Origin: CAIXPS01 sp034430115
Lineage (GTDB): Bacteria > Chloroflexota > Anaerolineae > J036 > Brachytrichaceae
Length of the DNA stretch: 64,000 nucleotides
Assembly (NCBI GenBank): GCA_034430115.1
Contig: DAOUFG010000016.1
Location: forward strand, 1-64,000
Direction: 5' to 3'
Under the pieces are notes generated by a model. It was not told where the DNA came from. It saw nothing but the letters and a program-made list of their open reading frames with translations, and searched no databases. The translations under genes and the position numbers were made by a program. Shown piece after piece: positions 16,648-24,992 of the stretch. The stretch's first letter is position 1. Every line of letters starts with the position of its first letter.

Positions 16648-18843
16648 ATGCTAAGCCCGTTACAAGACACCTCCGCGAACCGGCTCGATTTTGTGGCGGA
16701 GTTGCGTGTGTCGCCGGTTCCGCTCGCCTTTCTCATGTTGGGCACTGCTTGCGTGCTCGTCTGGATCATCGGGCTAACCGTGCTGACCGCCAGTTTGTTG
16801 ATCGTCTCGCTCGGCAGCCTGTTGAGTGCCTGGCTGGATCAGCATCATAGGCTTGGTCACGCGTGTCTGTTGATCGGGCTGACCGGCATGGTGTTGGTGC
16901 TATACCATGCCTACCACGTGCCGGGGCTGCTGGCGCTCCTCGCCGTGCCGGCCGGATTGGCCGCCGGCATGTTTAACTTGCGCATCGCAACCATCGTTGG
17001 TGCACTCGAAAGTGGCTTGCTGCTCGCGCTCTCCGCACACTCGGTTCTCTACGTCGGCCAGGCCGAACTCATCGTGGCGCTCATCCTCATCTGGGCCGCC
17101 ATCGGCTTGATGGCTCAAGTCTACGAACCTATTTACGGGTTCATCGGCTGGGCTGAAGAGTATTACCAACGCACCCAGCAGCAACTCCTGGAGGCCATCG
17201 CCAACACCACTGCGCATGACCAGACGTTGAAGGAACTGGCTCACGCAGGCCGGCAATTGACGCTTTCGAACGAACGCCTGGCAGCGCTACGCCTGATCGC
17301 CGAAGAAGCCGAGAAGACGAAAATGGCTTTCGTCTCTAAGGTGAGTCACGAACTGCGCACACCACTGAACATGATCATCGGGCTGGTGGATTTGATGGTC
17401 AAGTCGCCGGATATTTATGGCCAGCCCTTCCCGGCTGCCGCTTTCGAGGACTTACAGGTCGTCTATCGTAACTGCGAGCACCTTTCATCCCTGATCAACG
17501 ATGTGCTGGATCTGACCCAGGTTGAGTCGGGACGAATGACGTTGCACAAGGAACGCACCAATATCGCCACCATCGTGGATGAGGCGATGGGAGTGGTGCA
17601 GCCCTTAATTAGGAAAAAGCATTTATGGGCCAAGGTTGAATTACCGCCCGACCTGCCATTGGTTTACTGCGACCGCACACGCATCCGCCAGGCATTGCTG
17701 AACCTGCTTAGCAACGCCGCCCGTTTCACCGACAAAGGCGGAGTGAGCATACGGGTGGAATGCAAAGATGCCTACGTCGTGCTTAGCGTCAGCGATACAG
17801 GGCCCGGCATCCCTGAGCAGGACCGAGACCGGATTTTCACCCCATTCTGCCAGGGCTCACAGGCGCTTTGGCTCGATAAAGGAGGCAGTGGCCTGGGTTT
17901 GAGCATCAGCAAACAATTCGTGGAACTGCACGGCGGGCGCATCTGGTTCGAAAGCACCCTGGGCGAAGGGACGACCTTTTCCTTCGATCTACCCATCTCC
18001 GAGCCCATCGGCCCCAATGCCGCCCCAAACCGCTGGATTGCAGAAGATTGGGAATGGGTTCAGCCTAACCCAGAAGTGGCACGCCCCGACTTGCGCCCTA
18101 AGCCTCGCCTGGTTATTTGCGACCCACTAGGCGAGTTTTACCCTAGCGTCAGCCGCTTCGCAGACGAAGTGGACCTGGTAGAAGCCGGCACCACCGATCA
18201 ACTGATTAGCCAGGTGATGAGCCTGCCCGCCACCGCTGCCATTATCAACTCGCCTGAACCTAACACCCTATGGCAGCAAATCAACGCCTTGAAACACCAA
18301 CTGCCTAACACACCGGTGATGGGGTGTGCCATTCCATCTCAACGACATCGGGCCTGGGAAGCAGACGCACTGGATTACCTGATCAAGCCAATCACGCGCG
18401 ACCGCTTGCGCCAGGCCCTTGAACGCGCGCCTGGCCCGCTCAACCGGGTACTGCTCGTTGACGACGACCCTGATGTACAGAAACTCATCACCCGCATGAT
18501 CCGTTCGTTCGCGCCGGACATACAGGTAACCGCAGCGTCGAACGGCGAACAAGGGCTGGCGCTCATGCGCACCAACAAACCCGACCTGGTCCTGGTGGAC
18601 ATCATCATGCAGAGCATGGACGGCTGGCAGTTGATCGCGCTCAAGAATGCCGACCCAGGCATCTGCAACATCCCGGTGATATTTGTCTCTGCGCAAGACC
18701 CCAGCGCCGTGCCGATCATCAGCCCGGCCATGGTCGTCAGCATCGATGAAGGGCTGCCCACAAGCAAGCTGTTGCGTTGCGCGCTGGCAATCTCGGCTAC
18801 CCTGCTCCAGCCGGATGCAGCACCTGGTCCAACGCCTGGATAA
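16648..18843 (+). CDS. Hybrid membrane histidine kinase with two C-terminal receiver-like domains
   Basis: 731 residues. Six or so membrane helices fill residues 25-165 (no separate sensor domain). A coiled-coil leads to HisKA with the phospho-accepting His234 in VSHELRTPLN, then HATPase boxes LLNLLSNAARF, DTGPGIP and GSGLGLSIS. Residues 480-585 look like a degenerate receiver (RLVICDPLGEFYPS, LDYLIKPI) lacking the acidic pocket. A full receiver follows, with VDDDPD and phospho-acceptor Asp651 in LVDIIMQSMDGW. AGGAGAGACAGC precedes ATG. Its end overlaps the convergent signalling gene by 47 bases. Confidence 0.92.
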   Translation: MLSPLQDTSANRLDFVAELRVSPVPLAFLMLGTACVLVWIIGLTVLTASLLIVSLGSLLSAWLDQHHRLGHACLLIGLTGMVLVLYHAYHVPGLLALLAVPAGLAAGMFNLRIATIVGALESGLLLALSAHSVLYVGQAELIVALILIWAAIGLMAQVYEPIYGFIGWAEEYYQRTQQQLLEAIANTTAHDQTLKELAHAGRQLTLSNERLAALRLIAEEAEKTKMAFVSKVSHELRTPLNMIIGLVDLMVKSPDIYGQPFPAAAFEDLQVVYRNCEHLSSLINDVLDLTQVESGRMTLHKERTNIATIVDEAMGVVQPLIRKKHLWAKVELPPDLPLVYCDRTRIRQALLNLLSNAARFTDKGGVSIRVECKDAYVVLSVSDTGPGIPEQDRDRIFTPFCQGSQALWLDKGGSGLGLSISKQFVELHGGRIWFESTLGEGTTFSFDLPISEPIGPNAAPNRWIAEDWEWVQPNPEVARPDLRPKPRLVICDPLGEFYPSVSRFADEVDLVEAGTTDQLISQVMSLPATAAIINSPEPNTLWQQINALKHQLPNTPVMGCAIPSQRHRAWEADALDYLIKPITRDRLRQALERAPGPLNRVLLVDDDPDVQKLITRMIRSFAPDIQVTAASNGEQGLALMRTNKPDLVLVDIIMQSMDGWQLIALKNADPGICNIPVIFVSAQDPSAVPIISPAMVVSIDEGLPTSKLLRCALAISATLLQPDAAPGPTPG

Positions 18844-20074
18844 AGGCAAGGCGTTGAATAGGCTTTTGCAAATACGCGCGTGCGCCAAGCGAACGTGCCA
18901 GTTCCTCTTCGCGTACCACAGAGCATACGATGATGGGGATGTCGCGCGTTTGTGGGTGTTCACGTAACTGCGAGAGCAACAGCCAGCCGTCGATATCTGG
19001 CAACATGACATCCAGCACAATGACGGCGGGTTTGTAGACCTCGACCATCTCCATGACACGTTGCCCCTGCATGCAGTGGACGACGTTAAAACGTGTGCCC
19101 ATCGCATATCGCCGGTATAGATGGCCCAGGTCAACGTTATCATCAACCACCAATATCGTTTGCGCGGCCGCGCGGAGTTCCACCAGGAACTCTGCGCGCT
19201 CATCACTCACGTTCAACGACACGGACCCTGTCTGACCATTCAAAATGGCTGAAATAAAGCTCGCGTCAAGTGGGCGCCTATCAGCCCAGTCGGGCGCCTG
19301 GCTTTCTGAAGCCTGCGTCTCCTCGGCAGGCTGCCAGTCAGCCAACGGTTGGCCACTGATGAATAGACGGACTGTCGCGCCTACCTGGTCAGTACGAATG
19401 ATGATTTGGCCCTCGGAGATGGACCGGGCTAACTGGCTAATGGCCGTAATGAGCACCTGCTGTAAGACGACCGGATGGATGGCTGCGACAAGCCCAGGCT
19501 GCACAGCCGATTCAATTCGCACGTGATGCTGTGCCGTAATGGCACTCTCCAAGTGAATTGCGCTCTCCACCACCTCCAACACGTTCGTGTTCGTGTTCGG
19601 TGCGCTTTCCTGGAGAGAGGCTATTTCCTCTTTCACCTGGCTGCGCCAGCCCAGGGGTTCTTCACCATCCTCGTGAAGTTGGGTATCGTGATGGATGTTG
19701 GTATATCTTTCCCAAAGGTACAAGGCCAGTGCATGGATGGCTTCCGGTTGTTCACGCCGCAAGTGCCGCGCTGTAATCCCAAGCCGTTCCGACGTTTCTT
19801 CCTGGGACAAGTTCTGCACATACTTAAAATTCAGTGCGCAGTATATTCGCTTCACACGCGCATTATCTGGGACACTATCTTCCGGCTTTAAATCCTCGAT
19901 CGCTTGAATGATGACGCGACGTATCCCATGAAGCCCTTGTTGTGTATCACAATTTAATACGCTACGAAGGAACGCCGAGGGGCGATAGGCAGGATCATAA
20001 AGATGCGCCAGGGCATCTTGCAGTTCCTGCTCGAATACCGGGTAGGTATTCATGTCCGTTTCATGTCCGCTCAT
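18797..20074 (-). CDS. Response regulator with N-terminal HTH-like and degenerate ATPase-like regions
   Basis: About 425 residues. Residues 75-130 hold a sigma-like helix-turn-helix (LSQEETSERLGITARHLRRE). The middle (about 170-300) resembles the dimerisation and ATP-binding parts of a kinase (VLQQVLITAISQLARS) but lacks the glycine boxes. The C-terminal receiver is complete: ILVVDDNVD, phospho-acceptor in VIVLDVMLPDIDGW, SVVREEE and YLQKPI. It is likely the partner of the kinase encoded convergently. Start is uncertain: four GGACATG repeats lie at 20051-20090, with in-frame ATGs at 20074 and 20053. Confidence 0.82.
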   Translation of the reverse strand: MSGHETDMNTYPVFEQELQDALAHLYDPAYRPSAFLRSVLNCDTQQGLHGIRRVIIQAIEDLKPEDSVPDNARVKRIYCALNFKYVQNLSQEETSERLGITARHLRREQPEAIHALALYLWERYTNIHHDTQLHEDGEEPLGWRSQVKEEIASLQESAPNTNTNVLEVVESAIHLESAITAQHHVRIESAVQPGLVAAIHPVVLQQVLITAISQLARSISEGQIIIRTDQVGATVRLFISGQPLADWQPAEETQASESQAPDWADRRPLDASFISAILNGQTGSVSLNVSDERAEFLVELRAAAQTILVVDDNVDLGHLYRRYAMGTRFNVVHCMQGQRVMEMVEVYKPAVIVLDVMLPDIDGWLLLSQLREHPQTRDIPIIVCSVVREEELARSLGARAYLQKPIQRLAFIQALDQVLHPAGAG

Positions 20075-20140
20075 GTCCTTTGCATGTCCTTCCTGGGTCC
20101 GATGAAAGCCCTTGCCGATACTTGCGCTAAATGATACACC

Positions 20141-20151
20141 AGTACAGTACT
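20141..20151. promoter_or_regulatory. Small palindrome in the divergent intergenic region, possible operator
   Basis: AGTACAGTACT, an odd-centred palindrome, lies between the regulator gene (minus, from 20074) and the binding-protein gene (plus, from 20227). It may be a binding site for a sugar-responsive regulator, but nothing else supports this. Confidence 0.25.
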
Positions 20152-20226
20152 CTAAACGTTCGCCCAAAATCGCAAGTCAAGGCCATTCTCGGCCAAGATG
20201 GATATAAGGTATTAGGAGGAAAAAGC

Positions 20227-21609
20227 ATGTCCGCCAGCAAACGTCTGAGTCGTCGTCAGTTTCTCGCGCTAAGCAGCACGACTGTTGCAACCGGAGCCCT
20301 ATTGGCCGCTTGCGGTGGTGGTGCAGCGACGCAAGCCCCCGCAGCAACTTCCGCCCCGTCCAACACAGAGAACACATCACCCACCTCTGCGCCTGCCGCA
20401 GCCGCCAGCGGAGCAATCAGCTTCCTGTGCCGCACCGACATCAAGAGCGCCTATGCCGCAGATAAGGCTGTGGAAGAATGGAACAAAGAGAATGGTGACT
20501 CGCAAGTCAAACTGGACGAGCCGCCCTCTGGTGACATCACGACCAAGATCCAGGCAGCCCAGGCCGCCGGCGACCTGATTTGGGATGGTTACTCGGTGAT
20601 GGAGGCTCCCTGGAGCACTGTGGAATGGGTTAAGCGTGGTTTGATCCAGCCACTCGATGACTTCATCGCTGCATCCAAGATACAGAACGCCGACAAGGTC
20701 AAGCCTGGCATCATCCCCACGATCCTCGAATCGGCCAGCTATGACGGCAAGCAATACCTGATTCCGGGCAACGTAGGTTCTGTCGCGCTGGCATGGCTCA
20801 CCGATCCACTCAAGGCCGCCGGTTATGATAAGCAGCCCGAAACGTGGGATGAGGTGTATGACTTTGCCACCAAGAGCAAGGCCAAGAGCCCCAAGCTCAC
20901 CCCCTTCGACACCGCCAACGAGGGCCTGTGCGACCTGATCACCATGATCTGGGGCGGCACTGAAACCCCCTATGACAAGGATGGCATCATCGACTTTACG
21001 GGCGACACGTCGATCGAAGCATTGAAGTGGCTGCAAAAGATGGCCAAGGAAGGCCTGATGCCCAAGACGCACACCGATGGCTTCCAGAACTGGCTGAAGG
21101 GCGGCACGGCCCTGATCAGCAGCTACGACGTCGCCGGCACAATGGCCCAGCAGACCTTCGGCGATGACGCAGCCGACACCGGGATCAACTTCTTCAAAGA
21201 GAAGGGCAAGATCGGCGCCGGCACGCCGTTCTGGATCAACGGTAGCGTGTTGTTGAACAAAGCCAAGAACCCGCAGGGCATGGCAGACTTCTTCCTGTGG
21301 TGGTTCGGTCCGGATAACAAGACCACCGGCAAGCAAATCGCCGACGTCGCCGCCAAGCCTTGCTACCAGTACACCTACGACGAGTTTGTCAAGCCCGTCA
21401 AGAAGAACCAGTGGCAGTTGGCCGGCATCGACCTGGTTGCCAAGTCCAAGTGGTTCCCCATCAACACAGTCTGGAGCATCGAAAACACCAAGATCGGTCC
21501 ATGGATCGAAAAGGTGGTGGACCCCGGCACGGCAATGGATCCCGCACAGGCGATGGCAAGCGCGTTGAAGGAAATCAAAGACGAACTGGCAAAGCAGAAG
21601 TTCAGCTAA
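20227..21609 (+). CDS. Extracellular solute-binding protein (family 1), second sugar ABC importer
   Basis: A 460-residue lipoprotein with a twin-arginine motif (LSRRQFLALS), lipobox LLAACG and a low-complexity Ala/Thr/Ser/Pro linker (residues 32-70), then a binding-protein fold. Trp-rich patches (APWSTVEW, WGGTETPYD, FQNWLKGG) suit sugar stacking. ATG 20227 is chosen because AGGAGG stands eight bases before it and the signal peptide begins there. The two permease genes follow after a 220-base gap with two terminators, so this protein is probably made in excess over the permeases. The ligand is unknown. Confidence 0.9.
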   Translation: MSASKRLSRRQFLALSSTTVATGALLAACGGGAATQAPAATSAPSNTENTSPTSAPAAAASGAISFLCRTDIKSAYAADKAVEEWNKENGDSQVKLDEPPSGDITTKIQAAQAAGDLIWDGYSVMEAPWSTVEWVKRGLIQPLDDFIAASKIQNADKVKPGIIPTILESASYDGKQYLIPGNVGSVALAWLTDPLKAAGYDKQPETWDEVYDFATKSKAKSPKLTPFDTANEGLCDLITMIWGGTETPYDKDGIIDFTGDTSIEALKWLQKMAKEGLMPKTHTDGFQNWLKGGTALISSYDVAGTMAQQTFGDDAADTGINFFKEKGKIGAGTPFWINGSVLLNKAKNPQGMADFFLWWFGPDNKTTGKQIADVAAKPCYQYTYDEFVKPVKKNQWQLAGIDLVAKSKWFPINTVWSIENTKIGPWIEKVVDPGTAMDPAQAMASALKEIKDELAKQKFS

Positions 21610-21629
21610 GCGTCGCGCACGATCAACCC

Positions 21630-21667
21630 AAAAGGCACGCTCGCTCCACAGATCGAGGGTGCCTTTT
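21630..21667 (+). terminator. Rho-independent terminator after the binding-protein gene
   Basis: Fourteen-base arms (21630-21643, 21654-21667) beginning AAAAGGCAC and ending GTGCCTTTT, with one mismatch and a ten-base loop. It lies 21 bases after the stop. Confidence 0.8.
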
Positions 21668-21702
21668 GCAACGCCTACATCTTTTAGCGATCAGTCTTAT
21701 CA

Positions 21703-21746
21703 ATGGCCTTTGCGGTGCGCTCTATGTGCAAAGGCCATCTTTTTTC
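21703..21746 (+). terminator. Second tandem rho-independent terminator
   Basis: Perfect 11-base arms ATGGCCTTTGC (21703-21713) and GCAAAGGCCAT (21728-21738), then CTTTTTT. It follows the first terminator by 35 bases and precedes the permease genes. Confidence 0.88.
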
Positions 21747-21829
21747 CGGTTCTGCCCTTCTACAACATACTGCGAGTCGTAGCGATACACTGACACCTGC
21801 GGAAGGGCTTACGTGAGGAGTGCCAAAAC

Positions 21830-22774
21830 ATGGCCATGACTGAAACGAGAGGTCGCGAAAACATCTTCAGCCAGGTAGTAGGCGCTTATAAGCGCGAGAA
21901 AGAAGTTGGCCGCACAAATCCTTTCGGATACCTCTTTATTGCCCCAGCGCTTATCCTTTACCTCATTTTTAACCTCTGGCCAATGATCCGCGGCTTTCTG
22001 ATGGCCTTTACGGACTATCGTTTCATCGCCGAATCCACCCGCTGGGATTTCATCGGCCTGGCAAACTTCGTCGAGATATTCTCCGACCAGCAATTCTTGG
22101 ATGGATTGGGCGTCTCACTAAGATACTTGTTGATGTACCTGCCCTCAATGTTCATCCTGTCACTGCTGTTGGCGGTGCTGATCAGCCGCGTGCGCAACGG
22201 GGGGCAATTTTATCGTTGGGTGGTTTACCTGCCGACGATTCTCCCCATCGCCGTGACACTGCTGATGTTCCGGCAGCTCTACAACTTCAAGTTCGGGTTC
22301 TTCAATGCCGTTCTGACGAACCTCGGCGCAACGAATCCTCCCGATTGGTTGGGCGATACGGCATCTGCTCTGCCCGCGCTGGTGCTGGCAGACCTTTGGC
22401 GCAGCTTCGGCTTCCCCACGTTGCTCTTCCTCATCGGCATCTATAACATCAGCCAGGAATTGTACGAAGCCGCCTCCATCGACGGCGCAGGTTGGTGGCA
22501 ACAACTGACGCACATCACGATACCATTGCTGAAGCCGACCTTTGCCCTCGTCATCGCCTTGAACGTCGGCGCAATTGGCGCCACCGAGTCGATGCTGGTG
22601 TTGACCAACGGCGGCCCGCAAGCCTCCACCATGACACTGGGCCTCTACATATATCAGGTGGCGTTTCAGTTCGGAGACTTACGGCTAGGCTATGCAGCAG
22701 CGATGAGTTTGCTGCTGGGCTTAGCCAGCGCACTCGTCACCTTTATCAGTTTCAGGTTGCTCCGCCAGTCATAG
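21830..22774 (+). CDS. Sugar ABC transporter permease (MalF/UgpA-like)
   Basis: A 314-residue inner-membrane permease with six helices. The first is in PFGYLFIAPALILYLIFNLWP. The ATPase-contact loop (EAA motif) is YEAASIDGAGWWQQLTHITIPLLKP. GTGAGGAGT stands before the ATG at 21830. It pairs with the permease at 22817 and the binding protein at 20227. No ATPase gene is next to them, as is common when one shared MsmX-type ATPase serves several sugar importers. Confidence 0.93.
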   Translation: MAMTETRGRENIFSQVVGAYKREKEVGRTNPFGYLFIAPALILYLIFNLWPMIRGFLMAFTDYRFIAESTRWDFIGLANFVEIFSDQQFLDGLGVSLRYLLMYLPSMFILSLLLAVLISRVRNGGQFYRWVVYLPTILPIAVTLLMFRQLYNFKFGFFNAVLTNLGATNPPDWLGDTASALPALVLADLWRSFGFPTLLFLIGIYNISQELYEAASIDGAGWWQQLTHITIPLLKPTFALVIALNVGAIGATESMLVLTNGGPQASTMTLGLYIYQVAFQFGDLRLGYAAAMSLLLGLASALVTFISFRLLRQS

Positions 22775-22816
22775 CATGGCTGCATTGCCACAGTTGTAAA
22801 GGAGAGAGGCTTTGTT

Positions 22817-23737
22817 ATGAACACTACAATGAATACAGGCGTACCCTCTGTTCGGCACACGAAGAGCTTCCGCACCTGGCTGCGTGAGAGCAACCTGGGT
22901 ACTCACCTTGTGATGGTCGTTGTGCTGATTGTGATCTTTGTTCCAGTGCTATGGTTGATTGGCACTACGTTCAAAGACAGGCTGGAATTTTCCACCAATA
23001 CGGCAGCCATCATCCCCAGCCGCTTCAGCCTGGTGAACTATGAGTACATGTTCACCGCTATCGAGCAGTTGCCCACCTATATGGCCAACAGCTTCATCTT
23101 GGCCATCGGCACCACAGTGATCCAGGTATTCTGCTCTTCATTGGCGGGTTACGCTTTCAGCCGCTTGCACTTCAGAGGGCGCGATTTGATCTTCGTGAGC
23201 ATCATCGTCTCGATGTTCATCCCGCGCTCCGGTGGCCTGATGGCGTTGTACGAACTGATGACGTTCCTGCATCTGCGCAACAGTCTATTTGGCCTAATAT
23301 TGCTGTTCGGCTCCGGGGTGCCCGTCACCATCTTTATCATGCGCCAGACCTTCCTCTCCATACCACGGGAGATTGAAGAATCGGCACTGATCGACGGCGC
23401 AAACTGGTTCACGGTATTTTGGCAGATTGCTCTGCCCCTGGCAGCCGGCGGCATCGTCGTCGTAGCAACGCTGGCCTTCATCGGCGCATGGAGCGACTTC
23501 ATCACCACCTACACGCTGATCGACCGCGATAATCAGATGACCATCTCCGTCGGGATTCAGAAGGTGCTGGCCACCAGTTATGAATCGGCGCTTTCGCCGC
23601 GCTTCCGCGGCCAGTTCGCCGGCGAAGCCTCGGATGCGACGATGCTCGTCTTCGCAGCCTTCCCGGTGGTCGTGATCTATGCACTGCTGCAAAAGTGGTT
23701 CATGCAGGGCTTGATGGAAGGCGCAGTGAAGATTTAG
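22817..23737 (+). CDS. Sugar ABC transporter permease (MalG/UgpE-like)
   Basis: A 306-residue permease with six helices and the EAA loop IEESALIDGANWFTVFWQIALPL. The N-terminal 35 residues are cytoplasmic and polar. AAAGGAGAGAGG precedes the ATG. It is 42 bases after the first permease and ends at the terminator at 23778. An insert near the C-terminus (TSYESALSPRFRGQFAGEAS) is longer than in many MalG proteins. Confidence 0.93.
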   Translation: MNTTMNTGVPSVRHTKSFRTWLRESNLGTHLVMVVVLIVIFVPVLWLIGTTFKDRLEFSTNTAAIIPSRFSLVNYEYMFTAIEQLPTYMANSFILAIGTTVIQVFCSSLAGYAFSRLHFRGRDLIFVSIIVSMFIPRSGGLMALYELMTFLHLRNSLFGLILLFGSGVPVTIFIMRQTFLSIPREIEESALIDGANWFTVFWQIALPLAAGGIVVVATLAFIGAWSDFITTYTLIDRDNQMTISVGIQKVLATSYESALSPRFRGQFAGEASDATMLVFAAFPVVVIYALLQKWFMQGLMEGAVKI

Positions 23738-23777
23738 CGCGCCACCCATTCAAAACAAGCGACAGGTTGACTGCAAT

Positions 23778-23817
23778 AAAAAACCTCCGGGGAGGTGTAA
23801 CTTCCCGGAGGTTTTTT
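23778..23817. terminator. Bidirectional rho-independent terminator
   Basis: Perfect 14-base arms, AAAAAACCTCCGGG (23778-23791) and its complement (23804-23817) ending in TTTTTT, with a 12-base loop. It separates the convergent permease and oxidoreductase genes. Confidence 0.92.
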
Positions 23818-23827
23818 GTTCCCAGAC

Positions 23828-24934
23828 CTATTCGTCCAATTCACTAGGCGGCAACCCAAGCGGCAGAGGCGCGGGGCGCTCACAGGTGCTCGCCATCTCG
23901 ATGTGCTTGGACGTGTACGAGGCATCGTGGATGCTTTGCATCACGTCCAGCACGTGATAAGCCAACTGGCCGTTGGCGCGGTGCGGCCGGCCGGAGCGCA
24001 GGGCATAGGCCATATCGGCGATGCCCAGGCTGCGGCTGTTTTCTGCGCGCAGCGGAAGCAGCGGCACTTCTTCCCACGCTTTGGTTTCCGGCTTCCATAG
24101 CTTCACGGGGCCACCAAAAGTGTTCGGGTCCGGCACGCTCAGGCTGCCTTCGCTGCCGTAAATCTCGATGCGCGGCAACTGGCATGCCCACACGTCGAAG
24201 CTGGTGATGATGTTGCCCACCACGCCGCTGGCAAAGTCCATCACGCCGTTGATGTAGGTAGGCGTCTCCACTTTGATCTTCGTCCCTTTGCGCGGGCCGC
24301 TGCCGATGGTGCGTTCGGCAAAGGAAATCTGCGCGGAGCCGGTCACGCGGCGCACCGGGCCCAGGAGCGTCACGAGCGCCGTCACGTAGTAGGGCCCCAT
24401 ATCGAACATAGGGCCGCCGCCTACCTGGTAGAAGAAGTCCGGGTTTGGATGCCAGGGTTCCGGGCCGCGCCCCAGCATGAAAGCCGTGGCGCCCAGCGGC
24501 TTGCCAATCGCACCGTCGTCGATTAACTTCCGGCAGGTCTGCAAGCCAGCGCCCATGAACGTATCGGGGGCGCATCCTACACGCAGGTTGCGCTCTTTGG
24601 CAATCTGGAGCATGCGTTGCGCGTCGGCGCGCTGAATGGCAAGCGGCTTCTCGTTATAAATGCTCTTGCCGGCCTGCAACGCTCGTAACGCAATCTCGCC
24701 GTGGGCGGCAGGGGGCGTCAGGTTCAACACGATGCTGATTCCCGGGTCGGCCAGGATCTCATCCGCGCTGCACACGCGCGGCACGCCGTGTTCCTTGGCC
24801 TTCGCCTGCGCCAGTTCCGGGATGGCATCGGCACACGCGACCACTTCGAGAATGTCGAACGTCTTGGCGACACTCAGGTACGTCCCGCTGATGTTGCCAC
24901 ATCCAATGACACCGATTTTGGTTTTGCTTATCAT
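23828..24934 (-). CDS. Gfo/Idh/MocA-family oxidoreductase
   Basis: A 368-residue NAD(P)-dependent dehydrogenase acting on a sugar or inositol-type substrate. N-terminal Rossmann motif GVIGCGNISGTYL and the family's conserved NEKPLA (EKP, Lys contacting cofactor and substrate). The C-terminal domain holds GGGPMFDMGPYYV with the usual catalytic His position replaced by Tyr (GPYY), which should be checked. ATG 24934 follows GGAGCATAACAAG; a GTG at 25000 would overlap the ABC exporter and is less likely. It is 58 bases downstream of that exporter. Confidence 0.9.
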   Translation of the reverse strand: MISKTKIGVIGCGNISGTYLSVAKTFDILEVVACADAIPELAQAKAKEHGVPRVCSADEILADPGISIVLNLTPPAAHGEIALRALQAGKSIYNEKPLAIQRADAQRMLQIAKERNLRVGCAPDTFMGAGLQTCRKLIDDGAIGKPLGATAFMLGRGPEPWHPNPDFFYQVGGGPMFDMGPYYVTALVTLLGPVRRVTGSAQISFAERTIGSGPRKGTKIKVETPTYINGVMDFASGVVGNIITSFDVWACQLPRIEIYGSEGSLSVPDPNTFGGPVKLWKPETKAWEEVPLLPLRAENSRSLGIADMAYALRSGRPHRANGQLAYHVLDVMQSIHDASYTSKHIEMASTCERPAPLPLGLPPSELDE

Positions 24935-24992
24935 CTTGTTATGCTCCACGGCGTAATATGGCTCAGAATGTGCCGGAGCGCAAGCGCAGAAT

